Source: Bacteroidota bacterium
GTDB lineage: Bacteria > Bacteroidota > Bacteroidia > AKYH767-A > 2013-40CM-41-45
Length of the DNA stretch: 64,000 nt
Direction of reading: 5' to 3'
NCBI GenBank assembly: GCA_016721305.1
Contig: JADKIH010000001.1
Location: 434,001-498,000 of the forward strand
Shown here one piece after another: positions 8,601 through 19,219 of this stretch. Numbering within the stretch: position 1 is the first letter of the stretch; each line of letters begins with the position of its first letter. Position numbers and translations under genes: made by a program. The notes beneath the pieces are model-generated. The model saw nothing but the letters and a program-made list of their open reading frames with translations, was not told the DNA's origin and searched no databases.

Positions 8601-10958
8601 TCAATCTGAAATACGCATTCCTCTGCTCTGATAAATTACCTTACTCACGTCAGATACTTTAAACATATAAAATCCGGGCGCGAGATCTTCCGTCCGGATT
8701 TTTATTTCCTTCCCTGATACCGATTTTCTTAAACACACTTTTCCCTGCATATCGAGCACTTCCAAGACTCCCTTCACTTCCTGATCAAACTCTATCGTCG
8801 TCTGATCACGGAATGGATTAGGATACAATTTCGCATTTGAAATTTCCGAAGATTGAGCAACAGTGAGTGGCGCCGCAAAGTCAGCCATCCATGTTCCCCT
8901 GCCGTATGTGAAAATGAAAACCTTTTTATCGGATGGCCGGATTTTAATTTCGGTGATCTGAACATTCGGCATACTCGCTTCCTTTGTCCATGTCAATCCC
9001 CGGTTCAGCGAAACGTACAATCCACCCTCTTTTGCTCCGGCAAGAATAACCTGATTGTTTCCCGGGTAAACAGCAATAGTCAGAATTGTAAGATTCGATA
9101 AGTCGGATGTCTGAATTGTTGTCCATGCAGCGTTGGTAAACAAATTCGGACAATAACTGATTCTCGGTGGCGAATATCGATTCAAAATATACAATGCCGA
9201 ATCATTGTCGGGATCGATGAAACAACGACCGGGATCAAATGGAACGGTGCGGCCGAATTCAGAATATGGAGCCGCCGTTGCTGCATTGGGCAAAACAAAA
9301 ACGGTGTCGCTGTGCGTCCAATAAACAATCGGATTTGGTTTATTCGTGCAGCCGATCGTTACATCGGCATACGAATTCGTTTGGTAGTTCGAAACCTTCG
9401 TCCAGTTTGTACCGCGATCTGTAGACCTCCATAAATAATGAAACGTCGGCATGTACAATTGACTGTCGTTTGCATTGTTCATCGCATACGGCTGAACCAA
9501 CATTGTACCATCGTCAACATTTCCGTCATTGTTTGCATCTAGTTGATTTAATATTGACACTGATGTCGGGTTAGCTGCATTCAAATTAACTGAACGGTAA
9601 AGGTCTCCATTGAAGGCAGTATAATATCCGACGTCGGGATTTTGTTTACTGATAAAACAATATTCGCCATCACCCGACATCACGTAGCTCGACTGAGTCA
9701 TATTCCTGATAAAACGTGATCCAAGATCCTGATATCCCGATATGGTCTGATAACCGCTGCCTCCATGATCACCATAGTATGCTTCCTGTGAATACAACAA
9801 GCTATCATGACGGTATTCCTTATTAAACGAAGTTGCCGTCATTGGATCAATTTCAATCGTTGAAATTCCGAAATCACTTGTCACATATACTTTTCCCGGA
9901 CGATGCGAATCAAAATTATAACTGCGAATATCATGACCTGCTATTATGATCTGCCAGGTAAGACCGCCGTCTGTACTTGCACTCGTTCCAATATTAGCAG
10001 TAAGAACAAAATCAGGATCATCGGGCTTCACTGCTATTCTGCGACCAAAAAACATCGATGGCTGGTTCGAAACGAAAGACCATGTTCGGCCGGTATCAAT
10101 GCTCTTATAAAAGTCGTAGCTGCCATACAAAAAGACTGTACAATATTGAATGTCGGGTCGAGACTCGCAAAACGCTACTCTTGTATTATATCCGGTTGTA
10201 TCAATACCTGTCGACTGAACAAAAGTGCCTAAGTTACCTGAATTTGATCTCCAAACGGAATGCTTGTAGGCTATTTCCAAAGTTCCATCAGGCAGTAACA
10301 CTATATCATCGATTGCATTGTTGGTCTGATAGACTAACTGAAAAGTTGCACAGTTATCCGTACTGCGATACACGGCTCCAATGCTCTGCGAAATACTGGT
10401 ATGCAAAACATACACGGTATTAGCATCAATCGGAGAAGGAATAATTTTGCTCACTTTTCCAAATGCAGGAGATGAAACGGCATTTACGATTGAAAATGTC
10501 TGACCATAATCAGTAGAACGATATATATCATTCAACAAATAACCATTCTCTCTGATATCAACTCCTGTGCTGTAATAAAATTCATTCGCTCTAAAACAAT
10601 TCTGAGCAATTGAAGTAACGCATAAAGATCTTGCAGTGTCATTCACCGGTTGCCACGTATGTGCCGCATCGTGCGAAATCCAAACTCCTCCATTATTCGC
10701 CCCCGCAAGTACAAGATTAGAATCAGTCCGACTCACGACCAAACAATTGATAGCACCTGCCTGAGTGCCTATTCCGATATTTGTATAATTCTGCAGAACA
10801 TTTGAATATGCAATAGCCGAGTTGATCGTTAACTCAGTAACAGGTATTGCTTCGGGATTTTCTTCGCATTCCGGTTCAACCCTTTTCCTTTCAGAGGTTA
10901 ACATATAAAGCGAAATGCCGATGAGGAAACAAGAAAGAATGGAGAGGAGGCGAGACAT
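8601..10958 (-). CDS. Secreted beta-propeller (BNR/VPS10-like) protein with T9SS type A sorting domain
   Basis: 785 residues with an N-terminal hydrophobic signal segment. The body repeats sialidase/VPS10-type BNR motifs such as SHDAAHTWQPV, STDYGQTFSIV, SIDTGRTWSFV, STDGGLTWQII, STDRGTNWTKV and SLNRGLTWTKE, which suggests a multi-bladed propeller. The last 80 or so residues (KLYPNPF...TTIEF...VLDMQGK...LAPGFYMFKVS) are a type A C-terminal sorting domain, so the protein is a predicted cargo of the T9SS encoded at 28-35 kb. The enzymatic role, if any, is unknown; no sialidase Asp-box catalytic set was recognised. Confidence 0.85.
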   Translation of the reverse strand: MSRLLSILSCFLIGISLYMLTSERKRVEPECEENPEAIPVTELTINSAIAYSNVLQNYTNIGIGTQAGAINCLVVSRTDSNLVLAGANNGGVWISHDAAHTWQPVNDTARSLCVTSIAQNCFRANEFYYSTGVDIRENGYLLNDIYRSTDYGQTFSIVNAVSSPAFGKVSKIIPSPIDANTVYVLHTSISQSIGAVYRSTDNCATFQLVYQTNNAIDDIVLLPDGTLEIAYKHSVWRSNSGNLGTFVQSTGIDTTGYNTRVAFCESRPDIQYCTVFLYGSYDFYKSIDTGRTWSFVSNQPSMFFGRRIAVKPDDPDFVLTANIGTSASTDGGLTWQIIIAGHDIRSYNFDSHRPGKVYVTSDFGISTIEIDPMTATSFNKEYRHDSLLYSQEAYYGDHGGSGYQTISGYQDLGSRFIRNMTQSSYVMSGDGEYCFISKQNPDVGYYTAFNGDLYRSVNLNAANPTSVSILNQLDANNDGNVDDGTMLVQPYAMNNANDSQLYMPTFHYLWRSTDRGTNWTKVSNYQTNSYADVTIGCTNKPNPIVYWTHSDTVFVLPNAATAAPYSEFGRTVPFDPGRCFIDPDNDSALYILNRYSPPRISYCPNLFTNAAWTTIQTSDLSNLTILTIAVYPGNNQVILAGAKEGGLYVSLNRGLTWTKEASMPNVQITEIKIRPSDKKVFIFTYGRGTWMADFAAPLTVAQSSEISNAKLYPNPFRDQTTIEFDQEVKGVLEVLDMQGKVCLRKSVSGKEIKIRTEDLAPGFYMFKVSDVSKVIYQSRGMRISD

Positions 10959-10975
10959 GCGTGTAGATTGAAAAA

Positions 10976-11006
10976 GAAAGGTAATAACTTTTACCTTTAT
11001 TTCAAA
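10976..11006 (-). promoter_or_regulatory. Bacteroidota promoter (TTTG-N19-TACCTTTC) for the T9SS cargo gene
   Basis: On the minus strand TTTG at 11006-11003 is separated by 19 bases from TACCTTTC at 10983-10976, one mismatch from TAnnTTTG. The coding start at 10958 follows within about 18 bases, giving a very short leader. The remainder of the gap up to 11230 holds no recognised gene. Confidence 0.55.
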
Positions 11007-11230
11007 CCAGCATCAAATTTCGGGGCGAATAATGTAACACATTAAGATAAAGACAGGCGCCGAAATCAGTAGCGTTAAGGGCTACATGTTGATTATTACT
11101 CAAATAACGGCTACCATATACCTTTTTGATCTGAGCAGGCCTAATGCCTCCAAATTTCAAATAAAATCAACTCGCCAGAATTTCAAAGCAAATTCAGGCA
11201 GAAAATATCCCGAACTGGCATAAGAAAGAA

Positions 11231-12705
11231 CTATTCGGCCACCAATTCCCTTAACTTAACCAGCACGGCAGGATCCGCAGGTCTTTTAGCGTCAAAGTCG
11301 ACAATCTTGCCTTTTTTATTCATAATCATGTAACGTGGAATACTATTGATTTGAAAAAACGAGCAAACTTTTGATTGCCAATTGCCGGGCGAAATCACCT
11401 GAATACCCTCCATTCCCATATCATGCATTGCTTTTTTCCAGCCGGCCTGATCTGCATCAATTGAAATATAAAGGAAGACAATCTGCTTCTTCTCTTTTTC
11501 AGTTAACTTTTCATGCATTTGCTTAGAAAATGGCATCATCATTCTGCATGGTCCGCACCAGCTTGCCCAGAAGTCGATATAAACGACTTTGCCTTTCAGA
11601 GAGGACATTGAAAATGATTTTCCGTTTTCGTCTTTAAGATCCAGCCCGGAATAGTCATCAGTGCTGCCTCCACCTGAGGCTTTGTCGTCGGCCTTAGTAT
11701 CCGCATCGGTGCTATTCATTTTAGCTCCGCATGCATCGATCATAATCTGCGTGTAAACTTCATCTCTTTTTAATTCTTTTACTGAATTAAAAGTTTCTTC
11801 GACATATATGCGCTAAGCTTTTCGCACTCTTCAACCATAAATCGTGTCGTCCAGTAGGTATATAACTGATCGGAAAATTTCGCTCTGGCAACAGCCGACT
11901 TACGATCAGCACTGATAGAAGCATCGGTAAATTTCTTATAGCCATTTGCTTTCGAAGTTTCGTAAATCACATAGTACTTAACGAAATCCAGATAAGGCTT
12001 ACAAATCATAGCATCCGGATTATCGACTTTCACCTTTTGGAATTCTTCCAACATGATTTCAGGAAGAGGGTTGACCGTCAGAATCTGCGTGCTCTTATTT
12101 GCATTAATGATCGGATATGAAATTAATCTCTGCCAGTAATTGTAGCTAATCTGATTTTGAATAAATTGTTTGAAGTCAGCAGATAAACCGGCAAATGACG
12201 GACTGCTTTTAAGGAAGTCACTCTGTGCTTTTCGTAATTTGAAAAGGGAATTTTCGAACTGATCGATAGGGGTAGAATTTAACACGGAATACGTTGTGTC
12301 CTCAAAATCATTTCCAAACTTAGAGAAGAAAACCTGCATGAAATTGTTTTCATCAGATCCTTTGCCGGTAAGATTGATTGTCGGATTCGGCTCAGTAATA
12401 AAATCAAGATTCAAACTATCGCCTGGTGAAATAAAAACCGGAAAATGAAAACTCTGGTGAATGAGTTCTACAATGGAGCTTTTTTCAATAGGAATAGTTC
12501 CTTCGAAATGCTTGTCTTTAATACTCACAAGAGTTACATCCGTATGTCGACGCAGATGTGTTTTATCGATCATTACAGAAATATCTCCTTCGATGCCGGT
12601 TGGAAGGTTTCCTGAAAGATGGAAGGTCTTTTGGGCTGTAGCTGTCAGATTGATGAAGACAAATACAAAACAAAGCAGGTATGATAAATTCAATTTCTTA
12701 ATCAT
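11231..12705 (-). CDS. TlpA-family thioredoxin-like protein with N-terminal extension (reading frame interrupted)
   Basis: Two overlapping frames make one gene. The first (12705 to 11779) starts with a signal peptide (MIKKLNLSYLLCFVFVFINL) and encodes a 300-residue, mostly alpha/beta N-terminal region like those of Bacteroidota TlpA/AhpC proteins. The second encodes a thioredoxin fold with FWASWCGPCR. Reading backward, the second frame stays open past its first ATG (…TFNSVKELKRDEVYTQI) and meets the first near 11805-11815. One base change therefore joins them into about 490 residues. Predicted role: periplasmic thiol-disulfide exchange. The break is probably a sequencing indel. Confidence 0.8.
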
Positions 12706-12783
12706 GCGATTTCGGGATTTTTATTAGAATTCCGGTGTTGGGTTTTACAGCCCTAAAGTTACAACAGAGAAATGAAATTAGAG

Positions 12784-14984
12784 TTAATCCGGCTTCTTAA
12801 AAATCAGCACATCCTTGCAAACCGTCTTAATTTCCTCTTTATTCATCAGTTCCTTGCGGAATCGGCCACTGATGTACATGCGCACCTGATCACTATAATG
12901 CTTGCTCATGACGTTTCCGGACTGACCGCTTGGATTGATGCTATATGCTGTTTCAGGTTCTCCAAAATCAATTGCCCTCCTTAAAGCGGGTCCAAGATTG
13001 ACTTTGTAGACTCCGCTGCCGTTTAAGTCGAAACTCTGGTTATTGACTGTTTCAATACCGCCCATTTCAGCATAGGGGCCGATATTGAATAGATGATTGA
13101 ACGGCTTTTGTTTTCCGATTGGATGCTCGTATTCGATAGAGTGAACCTTCCCCAAGTCCATTTTTCGGGATTGAAACCTAGTTGTCGGGTGAGCTGACTT
13201 ATGGTTGTGTCGAAGGCAGCCATTACAATATCATGCTCTGTTTCTTTGATGTTTGGAGTTAGCTTATTATCCCACCATAAACTACTGTCGTTTCGAAATA
13301 CTGACAAGCATCGCCTTTTTGAATATGTGTTTTAAGGAAGAGTTCAAAATCCTTTTCTCCAATCTCATCCGCCATCGAATTGTACAATGAATAATAAAGA
13401 AGCTTGTAGTAAATCGTCGGGCCAATATTATTCACTTGATGACTTCCCGTCCATTGTTGTAAAATTCGGTAAACTCGTTCGTGCAATTGCGATTTAACAA
13501 TGTCGACTCCGTTTAATTTCGAAAGCAAAGTTTGCGCAATATCTGCTGCGACAATATTTGTGTCGTCGAGAACAATATGCTCCATATCTTCTCGATTAAA
13601 CTTCGGCTTCTCCCATTAAATGCTTCAAGCGAGCGAAGCGATCTTCCGGAACATAATATCCCGGAAATAAATTCATGCTATCGAGAGAAGGAGGATTGTT
13701 ACATGAAAGAACAAAACCAAGTTCAGGGTTTTCTTCCTTCGGGTTGACGGAAAAGTCATAGTAGCCCAGCCAGTCATCTTTCCCCGAACCGTCGAGTAGC
13801 ATATCTGCTGAAACGCTATCAGGTCGGATCACAAATTTTGCGGCAGTATAACGGGCAATGTTGTCAAATCTATCGGCGTAAACGATGTTCAATCCCGGCG
13901 CTGCAACCATTGAAACAGCCTCTCTGAATTCAGGGAGATTATTTGCATGTGCCAGCTTCCACGTCGCATCCATCAAATTGTTATTGAAGTTGAGGAATGT
14001 CCAGCAGACCGATACCGGCGCATTCGTCATTCGCTGAAATTCCGGCATTACATCGCTGCAGATTGGTCCATGATGTGTTGACCTACAGTTGATCTTCACA
14101 TCGGCACTGTCTTTCACCTTGATTGTTTCGAGACGGAAACTGATCTTGTCCCAATGATCTTTGGAGTAAACAAGCGTCGTATCATCCGGACTCACCTTCT
14201 CTTTGAAGAAGTCAATATCGTCGTTCTCCAACATTGTCAATCCCCAGCCATGATGTTCCGTATGGCCAATTGGAGCAAAAGGAAATCCTGCAAGGAAGTT
14301 TCCATAGAAGCGGAAACCGGGGCATTCAAGGTACGCTTCGTACCAAACTGCCGGTTGTTGAATTCCTATATGCGTATCGTTAGAAAGTAACGGTTTGCCG
14401 GAAATGGAGCGGGAAGATGAAATTGCCCAGGAGTTACTTCCTGACCAAATGCTAACGGGTAAGTATTTTTCCAGCTCCACGGGAATGCTCAATTCGCTGA
14501 TAGTCGGAATTAGCTGAATGGAGTCTCTCTTAAGCGCTCGCGTATGGGAGTATTGAATGTCTTTAAAATACTCGTCACCCAACTTATCATGCATTCGGGT
14601 TAGAAGCGGATCCGTTTTGAATCCCATTTGAAAATTAAACGAAATGTAATCGACGATGAGAAAGAGATCTTTCACTGTAAACGTTTCCTTCGGAATTTTC
14701 AGCATCATAAATTCCAGCCGTGATCGTCCGCGAGTGATGTATTGATTAACGCCTTCCAGATAAGCGAGTACATCTTTTTTCGTTTGCGTATCGGGACCCG
14801 ACATAAAGATCTGCGCCGACTTCTCCGCATGTTGTGCAATGCCTAGCGTTCTGAAGAATTTATCGACGTCGAGAGTTTTGCTTCCGAATAATTCTTTTTG
14901 GAAAAATAAAAATACACTAACGAATAAAAGTAAGCCTCCGATTAGCAGAACGAGCGACCAGAAGATTCGTTTGAGTATTTTCAT
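12784..14984 (-). CDS. Penicillin acylase family (peptidase S45) hydrolase, interrupted by three frameshifts
   Basis: Four consecutive fragments in changing frames give one protein of about 730 residues: 14984-13596, about 13600-13259, about 13307-13150 and about 13161-12784. The N-terminus has a membrane-spanning signal (MKILKRIFWSLVLLIGGLLL). The autocatalytic cleavage site is visible as G|SNSWAIS, the Ser being the N-terminal nucleophile of the beta chain, followed by NDTHIGIQQPAVWYE. The C-terminal fragments carry SLWWDN, WTWG and HSIEYEHPIG, all typical of the family. Such enzymes hydrolyse amides (beta-lactams, acyl-homoserine lactones or others); the substrate is unknown. Joins lie near 13590, 13285 and 13150. 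Confidence 0.85.
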
Positions 14985-15001
14985 AAGACCTGAATAATGT
15001 A

Positions 15002-15880
15002 TTAGAGATTGTAACCGAAGCGACGCAATTTATTTTCATTCTTACGCCATTCCTTCTCCACCTTCACAAACAATTCAAGAAAGACTTTCTTGCCTAATAA
15101 TTTTTCGATGTCGGCACGTGCTTCTGAGCCGATTCGCTTGATTCCTTCACCCTGACGACCGATGATGATTCCCTTTTGAGAATCACGCTCAACGAAAATT
15201 GTCCCGGCTATGCGGATGATTTTGTTTTCTTCTTTGAATGATTCAATCCCTACTTCTGTACTATACGGAATCTCCTGCTGATAATGCATGAAGATTTTTT
15301 CGCGGATGATTTCAGAGATAAAGAATCGTTCACTGGCATCGCTAAGGTTTTCCTTAGGAAAGAATGGAGGAGCTTCAGGTAGTAACGTAAGAATGGTCTC
15401 TACAATTTTCTCCGTGTTAAATTTTTCCAATGCAGAGATCGGAATAACGGCAACCGGATTTAATTTCTTCTTCCATGCATGGACGAGTTTATTGATTTCG
15501 TCCTGCGAAGAAGTGTCTATTTTATTAATGACAACGATAACGGGAGCTTTGATCGACTGAAGTTTTTTCAGAATCGATTTGTCCATATACGTTTCGCTGA
15601 GATCGCTGATAAAAAGAACGGCGTCGGCATCTTCGAGCGAAGCTTCAACGAAGTCCATCATTTTTTCCTGCAGTAAATAGGCAGGATCGAGCATCCCGGG
15701 AGTATCAGAGAAAACGATTTGATAATCGTCGCTATTGAGAATTCCCTTGATACGATGGCGAGTAGTTTGCGCCTTAGGCGTTACGATCGACAGTTGTTCT
15801 CCAATGAGCCTGTTCATGAGAGTCGATTTTCCCACATTTGGCTTTCCAATAATCCCTACAAACCCCGATTTGTGCCCCAT
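15002..15880 (-). CDS. era: GTPase Era
   Basis: 292 residues, standard length. G domain with GKPNVGKST (residues 12-20), SDTPG, NKID; C-terminal KH domain with GIIIGRQGEGIKRIGSEAR (about 223-241). Era binds 16S rRNA and assists 30S subunit assembly at the membrane. It lies 17 bases upstream of the acylase gene on the same strand, so the two may be co-transcribed. Confidence 0.97.
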   Translation of the reverse strand: MGHKSGFVGIIGKPNVGKSTLMNRLIGEQLSIVTPKAQTTRHRIKGILNSDDYQIVFSDTPGMLDPAYLLQEKMMDFVEASLEDADAVLFISDLSETYMDKSILKKLQSIKAPVIVVINKIDTSSQDEINKLVHAWKKKLNPVAVIPISALEKFNTEKIVETILTLLPEAPPFFPKENLSDASERFFISEIIREKIFMHYQQEIPYSTEVGIESFKEENKIIRIAGTIFVERDSQKGIIIGRQGEGIKRIGSEARADIEKLLGKKVFLELFVKVEKEWRKNENKLRRFGYNL

Positions 15881-15921
15881 AAAATTTATTTTCGTCTAAT
15901 TACTTTAGTAAAAGAACGAAT

Positions 15922-15977
15922 TATATCTTTGCAGTCCAAAATAAGAAAGAAAAAGAGCTGATTTTCTGAAAATCAGC
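15922..15977 (+). promoter_or_regulatory. Orphan plus-strand promoter-like element followed by perfect palindrome
   Basis: TATCTTTGCAGTCC at about 15924-15937 is the same string as the miaB promoter box at 40381. It points right, away from era. Twenty bases on, GCTGATTTTC-T-GAAAATCAGC (15957-15977) is a perfect inverted repeat. No coding gene follows before the GC-only tract at 16009. On the minus strand the palindrome is followed by CTCTTTTTCTTT and could instead be a terminator. Confidence 0.4.
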
Positions 15978-16008
15978 GACTTACAAGATACAGTGCGGGG
16001 TGTGCGGT

Positions 16009-16080
<72 letters not shown>

Positions 16081-16118
16081 TGACGCACATTTGGCCTAAT
16101 AAACTATATATCTCGTAA

Positions 16119-16262
16119 TTATTTTATTGCCTCCTGATACAAACCAAATAAACCTGAAAATGGACCTGATTCTTCATCGTGAGTTCTCTCGAATCGCTTT
16201 TGTTCATTTAAGCTTAAAAATTGGTCATAACTTTGCGCAAAGATCAAACTATTTCTTCCCAT
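16119..16262 (-). CDS. Possible small protein of 47 residues
   Basis: ATG at 16262, stop at 16119. The translation (MGRNSLIFAQSYDQFLSLNE, then a charged segment and GPFSGLFGLYQEAIK) has protein-like composition and codon use. It overlaps the crtZ promoter region on the other strand, and its frame also stays open far into antisense crtZ. I know no family. It may be the tail of a gene damaged by the nearby GC-only tract. Confidence 0.25.
   Translation of the reverse strand: MGRNSLIFAQSYDQFLSLNEQKRFERTHDEESGPFSGLFGLYQEAIK
16199..16235 (+). promoter_or_regulatory. Promoter candidate for the carotenoid operon
   Basis: TAACTTTG at 16228-16235 matches the TAnnTTTG -7 box; TTTG at 16199-16202 could be the -33 element, though the 25-base spacing is longer than usual. 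Transcription would begin about 30 bases before crtZ. Confidence 0.45.
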
Positions 16263-16271
16263 CTTTGTTGT

Positions 16272-16727
16272 ATGATCATGCCAAATAACATCTACATCAA
16301 TATCGCCGCATTCATCATCTCCTACGTGGGAATGGAAGGCGTCGCATGGTTCACTCACAAATACATCATGCATGGATTTCTTTGGGTTTTGCATGAATCT
16401 CATCATAAGCCACGCACAGGGCGATTCGAAAAAAACGACTGGTTTTTTGCCTTTTATGCAACGATTGCGATGACGTTGATGTATTTCGGGTACGATAATC
16501 TCGACTTTCGCTTCTGGATGGGTCTTGGTGTAACCGCTTACGGTTTTACTTACTTCCTCCTCCATGATGTTTTCATTCACCGTCGTGGCCGTTTTTTCGA
16601 GAAAATTGACCACCCCTATTTCAAAGCTATGCGTAAGGCGCATAAAGTGCATCACAAAACTATGGGCAAAGATGGTTCTGAGGAATTTGGACTGTTACTC
16701 TTCAAACGAAAACATCTTTCAAATTAA
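16272..16727 (+). CDS. crtZ: Beta-carotene hydroxylase
   Basis: About 151 residues from ATG 16272 (a second ATG lies at 16278). Transmembrane helices alternate with the histidine clusters of the fatty-acid-hydroxylase superfamily: HKYIMHG, HESHH, HDVFIHRR and HKVHH, which bind the di-iron centre. CrtZ hydroxylates the beta rings of beta-carotene to give zeaxanthin, in the cytoplasmic membrane. It is the first gene of the crtZ-crtI-crtB-lycopene cyclase-ispH series. The frame extends further upstream to 16221, but the promoter box overlaps that part. Confidence 0.92.
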   Translation: MIMPNNIYINIAAFIISYVGMEGVAWFTHKYIMHGFLWVLHESHHKPRTGRFEKNDWFFAFYATIAMTLMYFGYDNLDFRFWMGLGVTAYGFTYFLLHDVFIHRRGRFFEKIDHPYFKAMRKAHKVHHKTMGKDGSEEFGLLLFKRKHLSN

Positions 16728-16734
16728 TACCCCA

Positions 16735-16755
16735 ACAGCTAATCAGCTAATTGTC
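16735..16755. repeat. TTAGCTAA-family word cluster
   Basis: CAGCTAATCAGCTAATTG just after the crtZ stop codon. The same word family follows the stop codon of the sigma-54 activator (43153-43187) and of the GH20 gene (56319-56355), and lies at 62552-62586. Confidence 0.5.
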
Positions 16756-16819
16756 CAAGTCGATAAGCAGCCTAACCAAAACAATCCGACGGAAAGATTG
16801 TTAATAGGAAACAAGTCTC

Positions 16820-18297
16820 ATGAGAAAAAAAGTACTGATTATCGGCTCCGGCTTAGGAAGTCTGGCTACGGCTCTGCGTTTGTCGAAGCTGGGATTCGAT
16901 ATTGATATCGTCGAAAAATTTCATCAAGCTGGTGGCAGATTGAATCTATTGGAGAAGGATGGCTTTTCATTCGACATGGGCCCTTCGTTCTTTAGCATGA
17001 GCTACGAATTCAAAGAGCTTTTCGATTCTTGCAATATTCCAATGCCTTTCGAAATCGAAGAATTGAATCCGGTTTATTCCGTCAACTTCCCGAATCGAAA
17101 GAAACCATTTTTGATTTACAAAGACATTGACAAGCTGGCTGCCGAATTCGAGGGAATTGAAACCAACTTCGCCGAGAAACTGAACAAATATATCGGTTCA
17201 GCAAAAAAGATGTTTCATGATACGGAGGACATCGTTATCCGACGCAATTTCAAAAATCGCCTCGACTACCTTCTACAACTCACAAAAGTTCCGCTTTCTC
17301 ATTCACCGAAAATGTTTCGTTCCATGTGGACGGAACTCGAACGTACATTTGACTCGCAGGAAGCTAAAGTTATTTTCTCCTGTGCATTTTTCTGGGTGAT
17401 ACTCCGTTCAAAACGCCTGCAGTTTACAGCTTGCTCAATTACACAGAGCTCGAACACGACGGCTATTGGAATGTAAAAGGCGGAATGTATAAGATCACGG
17501 AAACCATTGTCGATATACTCAAAAAGAGAGGTGTTCGTTTTCACTTCAACACGGAAATAGTCGGCGTTGAAACTGTCGGTGAAAACATTTCTGCCTTCAT
17601 CGATCAAAATGATCGTAAGTGGACGTCGGAATTATACATCTCCAATAGCGATGCCGCTTCCTTTAGAGGAATTGTCATGGGAAGAAAATCTCATACTGCT
17701 CAAAAACTGGATGCGATGAAATGGACGCTTGCTCCGTTTACAATCTACTTAGGGGTAAAAGGAAAACCAGACAATCTCATTCATCATAATTATTTCCTCG
17801 GCAGCAATTTCAAAGAATATGCCGACACCATTTTCACTTCAACTCAATCGCCGGAAAAACCATATTACTACGTAAACGTTAGCAGTAAATCAAATCCTGC
17901 CAGCGCACCGGAAGGCTGTGAAAATTTATTCATCCTCTGCCCTGTTCCTGATTTACGTCACAAGACAGACTGGAGCGATGCCAAATCATTAGCCGAAACA
18001 ATTATTACCGATTTATCCGCTCGTATCGGTTACGATCTGAAAGCAAATACTCTCACGCAAACCATACTCACTCCTATTGATTGGGAGAAGCAATTTAACC
18101 TATATCGTGGCAGCGGCTTAGGCCTTGCCCATGGGTTATCGCAAGTTGGCGGATTCCGCCCTTCCAATAAAGATGAAGTATTCTCGAATCTTTATTACGT
18201 CGGCGCGTCAACTACACCGGGCACCGGCTTACCAATGGTAGTTATCTCTTCAAAGCTTGTAACTGAACGAATCCAGAAAGAACATGGAACTTTATGA
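16820..18297 (+). CDS. crtI: Phytoene desaturase (reading frame interrupted once)
   Basis: About 492 residues over two frames. The N-terminus has the FAD-binding fold (VLIIGSGLGSLATALRLSKLG, residues 4-24) and the family's GGR..LLEKDGFSFDMGPSFFSM. The C-terminus has the dinucleotide/substrate segment with NLYYVGASTTPGTGLPMV. The frames join at about 17388-17395: the first reads CAFFWVIL, while the shifted one reads FLGDTPFKTPAVYSLLNYTE, which is the family sequence; one base in the T run restores it. The enzyme desaturates phytoene to lycopene. Its stop overlaps the crtB start by 14 bases, indicating translational coupling. Confidence 0.92.
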
Positions 18298-19117
18298 TCA
18301 AATAAGTTATCGCTTAAGCAAAACGATAACAAGGAAGTACAGCACTTCGTTTTCTTTGGGCATCCATATGCTCGATCGTTCTTACCATGAATCGATCTAT
18401 GCCATCTATGGCTTCGTAAGACTGGCCGATGAAATCGTCGACACCTTTCACGATTACGATAAAGAAAAACTGTTTCGCAAATTCTCGGAGGATACATTTC
18501 ATGCCATTGAAGACCGAATCAGCACGAATCCGGTATTAAATTCGTTTCAGGACACCGTTAACAAATACAAGATCGACCATGATCTCATTCGTGCTTTCTT
18601 AAAAAGTATGGAGATGGATTTGTCGATTGCACGTTACGACGACTCAAACTACAGTGAATACATTTACGGCTCAGCTGAAGTAGTCGGACTGATGTGCCTG
18701 AGAGTGTTCTGCGGGGATGATACAAAGCTGTACGACGAATTAGTTCCGTCGGCAAGAAGTCTCGGTTCTGCTTTTCAAAAAGTAAACTTTCTGCGAGATC
18801 TGAAAAGCGATTTCAAAGAGCGTGGAAGAGTTTATTTCCCGGGTGTCGATTTCTCGAATTTCACCGGCGAGCAAAAGAAAGAAATCGAAGCCGAGATCCA
18901 GAAAGAGTTCGACTTTGCATGGGAAGGTATTAAGCGACTTCCGAAAGGTAGTAAGCTTGGCGTAACCGTTGCTTACATTTACTACAAAGCACTTTTCCGC
19001 AAAATCAGCATAACCCCTGCGAGCCGAATCCAGAACTCGCGTATCCGCATAAATAATTTCACTAAATTTATGCTGTTGATCAGAACCTGGTTTCAGCATA
19101 AGCTGAATCTGATATAG
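18284..19117 (+). CDS. crtB: Phytoene synthase
   Basis: 277 residues. Squalene/phytoene synthase family: first aspartate-rich motif DEIVDTFHD (about residues 48-56), then SEYIYGSAEVVGLM and the second motif NFLRDLKSDFKERGRVYFP (about 170-188). It condenses two geranylgeranyl diphosphates to phytoene, with Mg2+. It overlaps the crtI end by 14 bases. Confidence 0.95.
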   Translation: MELYDQISYRLSKTITRKYSTSFSLGIHMLDRSYHESIYAIYGFVRLADEIVDTFHDYDKEKLFRKFSEDTFHAIEDRISTNPVLNSFQDTVNKYKIDHDLIRAFLKSMEMDLSIARYDDSNYSEYIYGSAEVVGLMCLRVFCGDDTKLYDELVPSARSLGSAFQKVNFLRDLKSDFKERGRVYFPGVDFSNFTGEQKKEIEAEIQKEFDFAWEGIKRLPKGSKLGVTVAYIYYKALFRKISITPASRIQNSRIRINNFTKFMLLIRTWFQHKLNLI

Positions 19118-19187
19118 ACATCCTATCTCATTCGAAAAATAACGCTCTCGTTTATCTCACGAGAATCTCACAGGAAACTGAGCCCAC

Positions 19188-19195
19188 TACTTTCG
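19188..19195 (+). promoter_or_regulatory. Possible internal promoter box (TACTTTCG)
   Basis: TACTTTCGCAAAT lies about 25 bases before the ATG at 19220 and resembles TAnnTTTG with one mismatch. It sits in the only sizeable gap (102 bases) of the carotenoid operon, so the distal three genes may have their own start. Confidence 0.35.
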
Positions 19196-19219
19196 CAAAT
19201 ACAACTCAAAAAGTAATCA

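Noticed and set aside
16119..16655. 178-residue minus-strand open frame
   Set aside because: Most of it is antisense to crtZ, whose histidine motifs are clear. Only the last 47 codons are kept, at low confidence.
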